From JBASRP01 sp044866075 (GTDB taxonomy: Bacteria; Actinomycetota; AC-67), in the NCBI GenBank assembly GCA_044866075.1, contig JBIOTQ010000014.1, positions 1-26,131 on the forward strand: DNA of 26,131 bases. Reading direction: 5' to 3'. Both the position numbers and the translations under genes were made by a program. The first letter of the stretch is position 1; the number at the start of each line of letters is the position of its first letter. Shown in pieces: positions 16,129 to 22,874 of the stretch. The notes below the pieces were generated by a model. That model was not told the DNA's origin, did no database searches, and saw nothing but the letters and a program-made list of their open reading frames with translations.

Positions 16129-17264
16129 AACGGCTCCGCGTCGCGTTCGCGATCGCCGTCGTATCGGCGGTGGTCTTCCCGGCCGGCGCGAACCATCAGG
16201 TCGGACACCTGCCCCCGCAAGGGCCGGCGAAAGTGCGTTTCGCGGCGGGTTTCCCGGCGCTCGTCGATCACGAGTGGGGGTTCCGGCTGGGCGGGTTCGG
16301 CGGCGCGGGGCCAGGCGCTCCGCTCGGTCACGTTCCCGTGGTCTTCGTGCACGGCAACAACGTCGATCACGCCGACTGGTATCCCGTTCGCGACGCGTTC
16401 AAAGCGGCCGGCTGGAGCGACCAGGAGGTGTGGGCTCTCTCCTACAACGGCCTCGGCGCGAACAACGGCAGCGCACTGTTCACGCCCAACCCGGAACGCG
16501 ACGCCGAACACACGGAGATGGGATGGGACGGCGCGGCGCGGGTCACGAACGACGACGTGAACGTCCCCGACCTTTACGACTTCATCCGCGCCGTGCGCAC
16601 GTACACGGGCTCGGCACGGTTCTCGATCGTGTCGCACTCGCTGGGCGTCACGCTGGCGCGCAAGACGTTGAAGGTGCATCCCGAGTTGCGGCGCGATCTC
16701 GTGGCGTTCGTCGGCATCGCCGGCGGCAACCACGGGACGTCACTCTGCCCTCCGGGCTCCGAGGGTGTCGTGTATAGCTGCGACGAGATCGCGGCCGGCA
16801 CCGCGTGGCTCGACGAGCTGAACGGCCCCGACGGCGACGACGAGACGTACGGTCCGGCCAAATGGCTGACGGTCTCCGACGGCAGCGGCGTGGGTGACCC
16901 CGCGTTCGCCGGGCCGACCTACGCCCAGAGCCCGCAGCTGAAAGGCGCGACCAACCTCGCGTTCCCCCTGACCTACCACAACGACCTGCGTCTCGACCCC
17001 GCGATCGTCGCCGCCTATCGGGGCTTCGTCACGGCGGCGGAGAAGCCGTCCCTCCTGACCCGGAGGCGCCGCGTCGCTCCCAAGGTTCTGGGCACGCGAC
17101 GCCCGGCGCCGCACCGAGACGCGCTCGCCGTGACGGGGGCGGGCGTCCCGGCGGCGCTGTCGTGGGGTCTGTTCGCCGCAGCCGTCGCCGCAGCGTCGCT
17201 GCTGGTCCTTACAGAGCGAGGTCCGAACCCGCCGCCGGATCGTCGGAATCTTCGTTTTCCTTGA
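16125..17264 (+). CDS. Secreted lipase/esterase with LPxTG-like C-terminal anchor
   Basis: A 379-residue exported alpha/beta hydrolase. A short signal peptide (RVAFAIAVVSAVVFPAGA) follows the GTG start, which overlaps the upstream stop as GTGA. The lipase core has FVHGNNVDHADW as the oxyanion region, Ser172 in VSHSLG as nucleophile, and IAGGNHGTS. This fits class-2-type secreted lipases. After a basic linker it has LAVTG at 334-338, a hydrophobic helix and a polar tail, resembling a sortase signal, although its tail is long and not strongly basic. It would act outside the cell to free a lipid or ester substrate for the transporter. The last 56 bases overlap the end of the convergent YihY gene. 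Confidence 0.87.
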   Translation: MKRLRVAFAIAVVSAVVFPAGANHQVGHLPPQGPAKVRFAAGFPALVDHEWGFRLGGFGGAGPGAPLGHVPVVFVHGNNVDHADWYPVRDAFKAAGWSDQEVWALSYNGLGANNGSALFTPNPERDAEHTEMGWDGAARVTNDDVNVPDLYDFIRAVRTYTGSARFSIVSHSLGVTLARKTLKVHPELRRDLVAFVGIAGGNHGTSLCPPGSEGVVYSCDEIAAGTAWLDELNGPDGDDETYGPAKWLTVSDGSGVGDPAFAGPTYAQSPQLKGATNLAFPLTYHNDLRLDPAIVAAYRGFVTAAEKPSLLTRRRRVAPKVLGTRRPAPHRDALAVTGAGVPAALSWGLFAAAVAAASLLVLTERGPNPPPDRRNLRFP

Positions 17265-18111
17265 CGAGCGCGCGATCGCGCTCGAGAGTCGCGTTCAGCT
17301 CGGCGCCGACGAGGACGGCGAACGCGCTCACGTACAACCACAGCAAGAGGATGATCGGCGCGCCGAGGGGTCCGAACGCCGAGCCGCGGTCGAACGCCAC
17401 CGACACGTAGAGGCGGAGGCCGAACGCAGCGGCGATCCACGTCGCGGCGGCGACAAGAGCACCCGGAACGTGATCTCGCCAGCGCGTACGTTTGTTCGGC
17501 GCCGCGTGGTACACGGTGACGAGAAGCGCGACACCGACGGCCACGGCGACGGGCCAGTAGAGGATCGCCCACACGGTTCCGAACTGCGACGGCAACGCCG
17601 AGTTGTCGGCGATCGCTTTCCCCAGCCGCGGCCCGGCCACGATGAACGGCAACGCCACCGCGAGCACGACGAGGCCCGAGAACGTGAGAGCCAGCGCCGC
17701 GAGGCGGCGCCGCCAGCCGGTGCGCCACTCGGGCAGGCCGAACGCGTGATTCAGCGTCTCCATGAAGACGCGGGTGACGCGCGACGCCGACCACAGCGCC
17801 AGGACGGCGCCGATCGACAGGATGTCGGCGCGCCCGCGCGCGAACAGATCGTCGACGGCAGGACGGACGAAGTCGCGCATCGTCGAGGGATCGAGGAAGG
17901 AGCCCAGGCCTTCGACGATCGCTTTCCGGAGCGAACGCTCGGTCTCCGAACCGAAGAGGTCGCCCACGTACCCGGCCAGGCCGGCGAGGATCAGGATGGC
18001 GGGCGGGATCGACAACAGCAGGAAGAAGGCCAGCTCCGCCGAGACGCCACCGATGCGATCGCGCCGGGCCGAGCGGATCGTGCGACGGACGAGCGACGAG
18101 GACGCGCTCAG
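17209..18111 (-). CDS. YihY/BrkB-family membrane protein, apparent CTG start
   Basis: An integral membrane protein of about 300 residues with six hydrophobic segments. Conserved parts include RDRIGGVSAELAFFLLLSIP at the N-terminus, LWSASRVTRVFMETLNHAFG, the RRLAALALTF region and APIILLLWLYVSAFAVLVGA near the end. The homologous region begins well upstream of the first conventional start (TTG 18015), which would cut the first helix. No ATG, GTG or TTG lies in frame before that. A CTG at 18109-18111 overlaps the TGA of the preceding gene as CTGA, exactly like the ATGA and GTGA junctions elsewhere in this window, so I place the start there. The family was once called RNase BN in error; its role is unknown and may be transport. 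An acidic tail follows the last helix. Confidence 0.85.
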   Translation of the reverse strand: MSASSSLVRRTIRSARRDRIGGVSAELAFFLLLSIPPAILILAGLAGYVGDLFGSETERSLRKAIVEGLGSFLDPSTMRDFVRPAVDDLFARGRADILSIGAVLALWSASRVTRVFMETLNHAFGLPEWRTGWRRRLAALALTFSGLVVLAVALPFIVAGPRLGKAIADNSALPSQFGTVWAILYWPVAVAVGVALLVTVYHAAPNKRTRWRDHVPGALVAAATWIAAAFGLRLYVSVAFDRGSAFGPLGAPIILLLWLYVSAFAVLVGAELNATLERDRALVKENEDSDDPAAGSDLAL

Positions 18112-18419
18112 CCGGCCGGCTCCTCATGCTGGAGCACGTCGAGCGTCCAAACCTCGCTCTCGGTCGACACAGGTCCGGCGTCGCGATGCTGACGGTGACC
18201 CTCGGCGAAGTACGTCGAACGCATCCATGTTTGGAAGTCTTCGTCCGACCGCCACCGGGTGTACACGAGGTAGCGATCGCCCTCGCGGGGCCGCAAGAGC
18301 TCGAACGATTCGAATCCCTCGGCTTTCGAGACCTGTCCGGCGCGCGCGGCGAAGCGCGCTTCGAACTCCTCGCGCCGTGCGGACGGGACGTGCACCGCAT
18401 TGATCACGACGACCGACAT
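18108..18419 (-). CDS. mhuD: MhuD/IsdG-like heme-degrading monooxygenase
   Basis: A 103-residue single antibiotic-biosynthesis-monooxygenase (ABM) domain. It matches the mycobacterial heme oxygenase MhuD along its length as I recall that sequence: VVVINAVHVP, GFESFELLRP, DRYLVYTRW and FAEGHRQHRDAGPV. The MhuD catalytic and heme-binding residues are kept: Asn7, Trp65 (Trp66 in MhuD) and His75. It should bind heme and open it to release iron. A strong Shine-Dalgarno, AGGAGG, precedes the ATG. It lies 16 bases after the YetF gene and overlaps the start of YihY by four bases, so the three form a minus-strand operon. Other ABM enzymes are possible but the residue match favours heme degradation. 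Confidence 0.85.
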   Translation of the reverse strand: MSVVVINAVHVPSARREEFEARFAARAGQVSKAEGFESFELLRPREGDRYLVYTRWRSDEDFQTWMRSTYFAEGHRQHRDAGPVSTESEVWTLDVLQHEEPAG

Positions 18420-18435
18420 GTGTCCTCCTGTCGAC

Positions 18436-18978
18436 TCAGCGCGCGGCGAGGGCGCGTTTGATGTCTCCGACCTCTTCCAGGATCCTCTGTATGGTCGCGT
18501 CCTCGCGCAGGATCACCGACACGGTGCCGTTGCGTTCGAGGACGATCCGGTCGACTTCCTTCAAGCTCCGAACACCCTGCCGCCTTGCGACGCTCATCAG
18601 CTCCTCCTCCGTGATGAGCTCGCGCCGCAACGCTTTGTGATTCATACGCCCGTTGGCGTACAGAGTGACCTCCTTGCCCTCGAGCAGACGGTCGAGGGCC
18701 GGGTACCTGTACGCGAGCTGCACAACGAGGTAGTTCGTGGCGAGGAGCGTTGCGGCCCCGATCATGCCGCCGGTCAAGGTGTTCTCTGGACCGATGATCG
18801 CGTTCTGGACCGCGTTGGCGATCGTTATGAGCACCACGAGGTCGAACGCGTTGAATTGCCCGAGCTCGCGTTTCCCTGCGAGGCGAAACCCGATCACGAG
18901 GAACGCGTAAACCGCCACGGTTCGGAGCAGTTTGTCGCCCACGGGCAGACATAGATGTGTGAGCGTCTCGTGACACAT
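18436..18978 (-). CDS. YetF-like DUF421 membrane protein
   Basis: A 180-residue protein with three N-terminal membrane segments (about 18-35, 44-60 and 68-90) and a soluble C-terminal domain. GKRELGQFNAFDLVVLITIA followed by NAVQNAI.G and GRMNHKALRRELITEEELM are hallmark stretches of the DUF421/YetF family, whose role is not established. The ATG at 18978 has a near-perfect Shine-Dalgarno (AAGGAGG, 18984-18990, five bases away), which suggests strong translation. First gene of the operon with the MhuD-like enzyme and YihY. A palindrome-rich stretch lies directly upstream. Confidence 0.9.
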   Translation of the reverse strand: MCHETLTHLCLPVGDKLLRTVAVYAFLVIGFRLAGKRELGQFNAFDLVVLITIANAVQNAIIGPENTLTGGMIGAATLLATNYLVVQLAYRYPALDRLLEGKEVTLYANGRMNHKALRRELITEEELMSVARRQGVRSLKEVDRIVLERNGTVSVILREDATIQRILEEVGDIKRALAAR

Positions 18979-18992
18979 GAGGACCTCCTTCG

Positions 18993-19018
18993 CGCGCGGC
19001 CGCGCGTAAGGCTACGCG
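18993..19018. promoter_or_regulatory. Paired palindromes in the YetF / surface-protein divergent region
   Basis: CGCGCGGCCGCGCG at 18993-19006 is a perfect 14-base palindrome. It runs into CGCGTA, AGGC, TACGCG (19003-19018), a 6-base-arm hairpin. They lie just upstream of the YetF ribosome binding site and could be an operator or an mRNA hairpin. The very high GC makes chance palindromes more likely. Confidence 0.35.
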
Positions 19019-19170
19019 AATCGGCGATGCATGACCGTCTCGGGACGGCGGTCCCATGCGGATGGTCACTCGGGGTGCCGATATCGAAACCTGGCGGACT
19101 GGGGGACGCCGCAGCTGATCCCAAAAGCGTGACCAGGCGCGTGCGCGCGTCTACTCGAGGGGAGAGGGTC

Positions 19171-20427
19171 ATGCGCGGTTCGCCGCGGTCGTTCGTCTTT
19201 GCCTGCATCGCTTCCGCGTTCACAGCGTCCGTCGTGCTCGCCTTGCCGGCGTCCGCGTCGCACGACGCCCGGAGCTTCGAGCTCGACGCCAACGCGTGGA
19301 ACACCTCCGCGTCTGGAGACGACTGGAGCCTCGTCGTTCCGGCGGATCATTCCAGCACAGACATCGTGTCGAGCTTCGTCCCCGACGGTGAGAACCCGCC
19401 GGTGGACACGTCCTACTTCACCGGCGGCGGATCGAAGGATCTGAACGACGTTTCCGCCTGGGCGCACACGACAGGCGACGTCGCGCCCGACAAGAACGAG
19501 ATCACGAACGCGTTCGCCGTCGCGTACCGCTCGCAGCGCGACACGGGGAAGACGAACGTAGGGGATCTGCTCGTGTACTTCGGGCTCGATCGCTACGCGA
19601 ACAACGGGGACGCGCAAGTCGGGTTCTGGTTCTTCCGCAACACGGTCGGCATGCGATCCGACGGCACGTTCTCGGGCAGGCACCGCGTGGGCGACATCCT
19701 CGTCCTCAGTCATTTCACGCAGGGCGGTAGCGTCTCCGACGTCAACGTCTACGCGTGGGTGGGGTCGGGTGGATCGGACGGCGCCCTCGATCTGAAGGTC
19801 GTCGCGAAGAGCTGCCCCGTCGCGGCCGCGGACGATCCCGCGTGCGCGATCGTCAACACGGCGAACACGACGGCACCGTGGGCGTACGTCCCGAAAGCGG
19901 GATCCGCGGGCGTGTTCCCGCAAGGCTCTTTCTACGAAGGGGGCGTGAATGTCACGCGTCTCGTTCCCGGCGTGACCTGCTTCAAGTCGTTCATGGCGGA
20001 GACCCGCTCGTCGCAGTCGGTCACGGCGCAGCTCAAGGACCTCGTGCTCGGCCCGTTCGATACGTGTCCGGTCACGACCGCGTCGGGTCCGACCAGGCCG
20101 GCCCCCGTGCCCGGCGCGCCGGCCGGGCCGCAACTCCCCGCCACGGGACGGTCCGACACGCGGCCGCTCGCGCTCCTCGGCTTCGGGATGCTTCTGTTCG
20201 GGATCGGCGTGCGCGGAGCGGCCGGGCGGCACCTCCGGCTCGCACGCGATACGAACGCAGCGATCGCCGCAGCGCGCTGGTTCGACGCGACGCGCGGCGG
20301 ATGCTCGGCGAGAGGAGTAGCGGCGTGGTTCCGGAGCGGCCCCGCCCGGGTTACGCGGGGATGCCCGTGGCCGGGTCGACGCGACGTGCGTCGAGCCCGA
20401 CGAGCTGCTCGAGCACCGCGACCGTAA
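19171..20427 (+). CDS. LPATG cell-wall-anchored surface protein
   Basis: A 418-residue exported protein. A signal peptide ends at PASASHDA. The body belongs to an uncharacterised beta-rich family I recognise from actinobacterial surface proteins, marked by FELDANAWN, GGSKDLNDVSAWAHT, APDKNEITNAFAVAYRS, YFGLDRYANNGDAQVGFWFF and FKSFMAETRSSQSV. A proline-rich linker precedes LPATG at 322-326 and a membrane helix at about 333-350. A sortase signal should end within about 15 residues of the helix, but this frame runs another 60 residues of arginine-rich sequence and overlaps the convergent CAP gene by 77 bases. The tail may be read-through after a lost stop. Start chosen at ATG 19171, preceded by GGGGAGAGGG. 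Confidence 0.82.
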   Translation: MRGSPRSFVFACIASAFTASVVLALPASASHDARSFELDANAWNTSASGDDWSLVVPADHSSTDIVSSFVPDGENPPVDTSYFTGGGSKDLNDVSAWAHTTGDVAPDKNEITNAFAVAYRSQRDTGKTNVGDLLVYFGLDRYANNGDAQVGFWFFRNTVGMRSDGTFSGRHRVGDILVLSHFTQGGSVSDVNVYAWVGSGGSDGALDLKVVAKSCPVAAADDPACAIVNTANTTAPWAYVPKAGSAGVFPQGSFYEGGVNVTRLVPGVTCFKSFMAETRSSQSVTAQLKDLVLGPFDTCPVTTASGPTRPAPVPGAPAGPQLPATGRSDTRPLALLGFGMLLFGIGVRGAAGRHLRLARDTNAAIAAARWFDATRGGCSARGVAAWFRSGPARVTRGCPWPGRRDVRRARRAARAPRP

Positions 20428-21016
20428 GCGGCCGCGTCCCGAGGTCGATCTCCCACACGACACCGGTGAGGTTGACGACGTACTCCGTCGTCCGAGCCGA
20501 TCCGGCAGACGTCCGACGGGTCGTGCTGGTGGTGGTGCGGCGCCGCGTCGTGGTCGTCGTGCGGATGACCTTCGTCGTCGACCCGCGCTTCGCGAAGACC
20601 TCGGTCACGTAAAGGATGTCGCCCGACTGCGTCACGCCCACGCCGACCTGGTTGAAGCGCGAGTCGATGATGATCGATTTGTGTTCGGGCGAGTTCATGA
20701 AGGCTTGGTGCACGGTCGAAACGCTCGGGCCCTTGCCGACGTTGTCGCCGAGGGCGGTCCAGCCGTCGACCTCGTTCGGGAGGTTGGGGTCGTGCGAGAT
20801 TGCTCCCGCGGCCGCCATCTGGTCCGACCACGACCGGGCCACAGCGACGAGATCGCTCTTGACGGTGACCGTACGGATGCCGCGCGCGCTGCGCTCGGCG
20901 TTGATCCGGGAGACGAAGTCGGATTCCTGCGAGGGGGACGCCCCGGCGCCGCTCGACGCCAGCACCATCGTCGCGATGACCGCGGCGGCGGCCGCGAGCG
21001 CGGATCTCCGTCCCAT
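20351..21016 (-). CDS. Secreted CAP-domain (SCP/PR-1-like) protein
   Basis: A 221-residue exported protein. A signal peptide (MGRRSALAAAAAVIATMVL to GAGAS) is followed by a bacterial CAP domain at about 30-145: INAERSARG, His75 in SHDPNLP, NVGKGPSVSTVHQAFMNSPE, His112 in PEHK, and FNQVGVGV. After it comes a Thr/Arg-rich linker (about 150-172) and a short C-terminal region ending near TGIPA. Bacterial CAP proteins are secreted and of mostly unknown function. The frame is open up to 21514, but ATG 21016 fits the signal peptide; a GTG three bases upstream is possible. Its end overlaps the tail of the convergent LPATG gene. Confidence 0.85.
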   Translation of the reverse strand: MGRRSALAAAAAVIATMVLASSGAGASPSQESDFVSRINAERSARGIRTVTVKSDLVAVARSWSDQMAAAGAISHDPNLPNEVDGWTALGDNVGKGPSVSTVHQAFMNSPEHKSIIIDSRFNQVGVGVTQSGDILYVTEVFAKRGSTTKVIRTTTTTRRRTTTSTTRRTSAGSARTTEYVVNLTGVVWEIDLGTRPLTVAVLEQLVGLDARRVDPATGIPA

Positions 21017-21283
21017 CACTCGTTCCCCCAAAGCCGGCCGCGGGGTGCGGCCCTGCCTTCGCCCAACCAACGAGCCGACGGACGGGTCGTTATGCGGTGT
21101 GGCCGTCGCCGCGCTCCCGACGACGGGATGATTCCGCGCCCGTCCGCCGTTTCCTTCCACGGTTGCCCGGACACTCGGTGCGAATGAAACATCGATGACA
21201 TCGGAAGCCCAGGGAGGGACCAGGGTGAAGCGGCAGATCCGACGGTGCGGCCGGCGCGAGCCTCTGCGATATCCTGCGCGGCG

Positions 21284-21955
21284 ATGGCCATCCGGCTGGT
21301 GCTCGCGGAAGACAATTACCTGGTCCGGGAGGGTGTCCGCCGTCTCCTCGAGATGCAGGACGACCTCGATCTGGTTGCGACGTGCGAGGACTACCCGGCC
21401 CTCGAGAGAGCGATCGACGAGCACAAACCGGACGTCGTGCTGACCGACATCCGGATGCCCCCGACCAACACCGACGAGGGGATCCAGATGTCTGAGCGCC
21501 TTCGCGACACGCATCCGGACACCGGCGTCGTGGTCCTCAGCCAGTTCGCGGAGCCGGGATACGCGCTGGCTCTGCTGGAGAAGGGCTCCGCGCGTCGCGC
21601 CTACCTGCTGAAAGAGCGCGTCTCCGACGTAGAGCAGTTGACCAACGCTATCCGTGAGGTCGCTTCAGGCGGTTCGGTCATCGATCCGAAGGTGGTCGAG
21701 GTACTCGTCGCGGCCCGATCCAAGGCGGCGGAGTCGCCGTTGGCGCGCCTGACGCCGCGGGAGCGCGAGATCTTGTCCGAGATGGCCCAAGGTAAGAACA
21801 ACGCTGCGGTCGCCGGGTCGCTCTTCCTGACGGAGCGCGCGGTCGAGAAGCACATCAACAGCATCTTCTCGAAGCTCGGTTTGTCCGAGGAGAAGGAGGT
21901 CCACCGCCGGGTCAAGGCGGTGCTGCTTTTCCTGACCGCGGACGGGGGAGGCTAA
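21284..21955 (+). CDS. NarL/FixJ-type response regulator
   Basis: A 223-residue two-component regulator. The receiver domain has Glu9-Asp10 (LAEDN), the phosphorylation site Asp55 (VVLTDIRMP), Ser in VVLSQF and Lys in YLLKERV. The LuxR-type helix-turn-helix at about 160-205 begins LTPREREILSEMAQGKNN and ends NSIFSKLGLS. The start at ATG 21284 places the first beta strand directly at the N-terminus. NarL-type regulators pair with HisKA_3 kinases such as the one at 22875-25064, which lies on the opposite strand about 900 bases away. It is likely the kinase's partner (inference). A second receiver gene follows 63 bases downstream. Confidence 0.93.
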   Translation: MAIRLVLAEDNYLVREGVRRLLEMQDDLDLVATCEDYPALERAIDEHKPDVVLTDIRMPPTNTDEGIQMSERLRDTHPDTGVVVLSQFAEPGYALALLEKGSARRAYLLKERVSDVEQLTNAIREVASGGSVIDPKVVEVLVAARSKAAESPLARLTPREREILSEMAQGKNNAAVAGSLFLTERAVEKHINSIFSKLGLSEEKEVHRRVKAVLLFLTADGGG

Positions 21956-22018
21956 CCCTCCCTTAAGGCTACGTGGCCTCACAACTGCCGTTTCGCCGGT
22001 TCGGCGGGAGGATTGGGG

Positions 22019-22432
22019 ATGGTGGAGGAGGCCCCAGGGGTGCATCAGGTGCGAGTCCTCGTCGTCGATGATCAGGCGCCGTTCCGCGGCGCGGCGAAAC
22101 GCGTCGTCGGGATGACCCCGGACTTCGAGGTCGTCGGCGAGGCCATGACCGGCGAAGAGGCGGTCGAGATGTCCAAGCAACTCGAGCCGGACTTGATCCT
22201 GATGGACATCAATCTGCCGGGCATCAACGGGATCGAGGCCGTGCGCCGCATCCATGCCGACCGACCGGAGACCCTGGCGTTCCTGCTCTCCACCTACGCG
22301 CAGGGCGACCTGCCCGAGGACGCGAAGACGTGTGGCGCGGTCGCCTACATCCACAAGGAGCATTTCGCGCCGCAGCTGCTGGCCAAGCTCTGGGAGTCGC
22401 GCGGCGACCCCGCCTGGCCGAGCGCTTCCTAA
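22019..22432 (+). CDS. Stand-alone receiver-domain response regulator
   Basis: A 137-residue protein with one CheY-like receiver and no output domain. Asp17-Asp18 (VVDDQ) is the acidic pair, Asp63 (LILMDINLPG) the phosphorylation site, with LLSTY and IHKEHF completing the active site. It ends soon after the last helix. Start at ATG 22019 with GGGAGG upstream; a TTG six bases earlier is less likely. It may be a phosphate sink, relay or protein-interaction switch for the nearby kinase, which would then have two receivers (inference). It converges with the zinc protein gene 27 bases away. Confidence 0.9.
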   Translation: MVEEAPGVHQVRVLVVDDQAPFRGAAKRVVGMTPDFEVVGEAMTGEEAVEMSKQLEPDLILMDINLPGINGIEAVRRIHADRPETLAFLLSTYAQGDLPEDAKTCGAVAYIHKEHFAPQLLAKLWESRGDPAWPSAS

Positions 22433-22459
22433 GAACCGCAGCTGTCGGTCGAGGCGCAG

Positions 22460-22783
22460 CTATCCGGCCCGGTCGCGCAACTCGCGTCGTCCGAGCAAGC
22501 GAGCGCACGCCGCGCAGCAATACACGACGCCGTCGGCCTCGACCCCGTGCCCGACGATCCGACAGCCGCAGTGCGCGCACTGGGGCGCCAGCGCATGGAT
22601 CGCACACTCGAAACTGTCGAACGTATGCCGCTGTTCGTTGCCGTTCGACGACATGACGATGTCGAACGCCTTGTCGTACTCGTTGCCGCAGACCTCACAC
22701 ATGCGAGCAGGCGGCGCTTTCGGTTCTTCGGCCGCCTCCGCCGCGGGCGCTTTCTCGGGCGTTCGCTTGGTCTTGGTCGCCAT
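22460..22783 (-). CDS. Metallothionein-like Cys-rich zinc-binding protein
   Basis: A 107-residue small protein. The first 30 residues are Lys/Ala/Glu/Pro-rich and probably disordered. The rest is Cys-rich: MCEVCGNEYDKAFDI, then FECAIHALAPQCAHCGCRIV, GHGVEADG and VYCCAACARLLG. It resembles proteins often annotated as prokaryotic metallothionein or zinc-ribbon protein, with about nine Cys and several His as metal ligands. It is likely a cytosolic zinc or metal binder. ATG 22783 has AGAGAGGTGAGGG upstream; the GTG at 22792 lies in that site. A 7-base-arm hairpin lies upstream of it. It sits between two-component genes, but no functional tie is shown. Confidence 0.82.
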   Translation of the reverse strand: MATKTKRTPEKAPAAEAAEEPKAPPARMCEVCGNEYDKAFDIVMSSNGNEQRHTFDSFECAIHALAPQCAHCGCRIVGHGVEADGVVYCCAACARLLGRRELRDRAG

Positions 22784-22804
22784 CGCCCTCACCTCTCTTC
22801 GACG

Positions 22805-22822
22805 CCGAAGATGATTCTTCGG
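22805..22822. promoter_or_regulatory. Perfect hairpin upstream of the metallothionein-like gene
   Basis: CCGAAGA, TGAT, TCTTCGG is a 7-base-arm inverted repeat 22 bases upstream of the start at 22783. There is no T run after it, so it looks more like an operator or leader hairpin than a terminator. Confidence 0.4.
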
Positions 22823-22837
22823 TCCGAGAGGCCTCTA

Positions 22838-22849
22838 CCCCGAACGGGG
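22838..22849 (-). terminator. Short GC hairpin between kinase and zinc protein
   Basis: CCCCGTTCGGGG on the minus strand lies 26 bases after the kinase stop. It could help end the kinase transcript, but the stem is only four pairs with a GTTC loop and no T run follows. Confidence 0.25.
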
Positions 22850-22874
22850 AGGAACCAAAGCAAGCGGCTTCTTT

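Noticed and set aside
21017..21514. N-terminal extension of the CAP protein
   Set aside because: It overlaps the response-regulator gene on the other strand and has no recognisable domain; the signal peptide begins at 21016.
19007..21973. Repeated 10-mer TAAGGCTACG at 19007 and 21964
   Set aside because: Pairs of identical 10-mers are expected by chance in 26 kb; no shared context.
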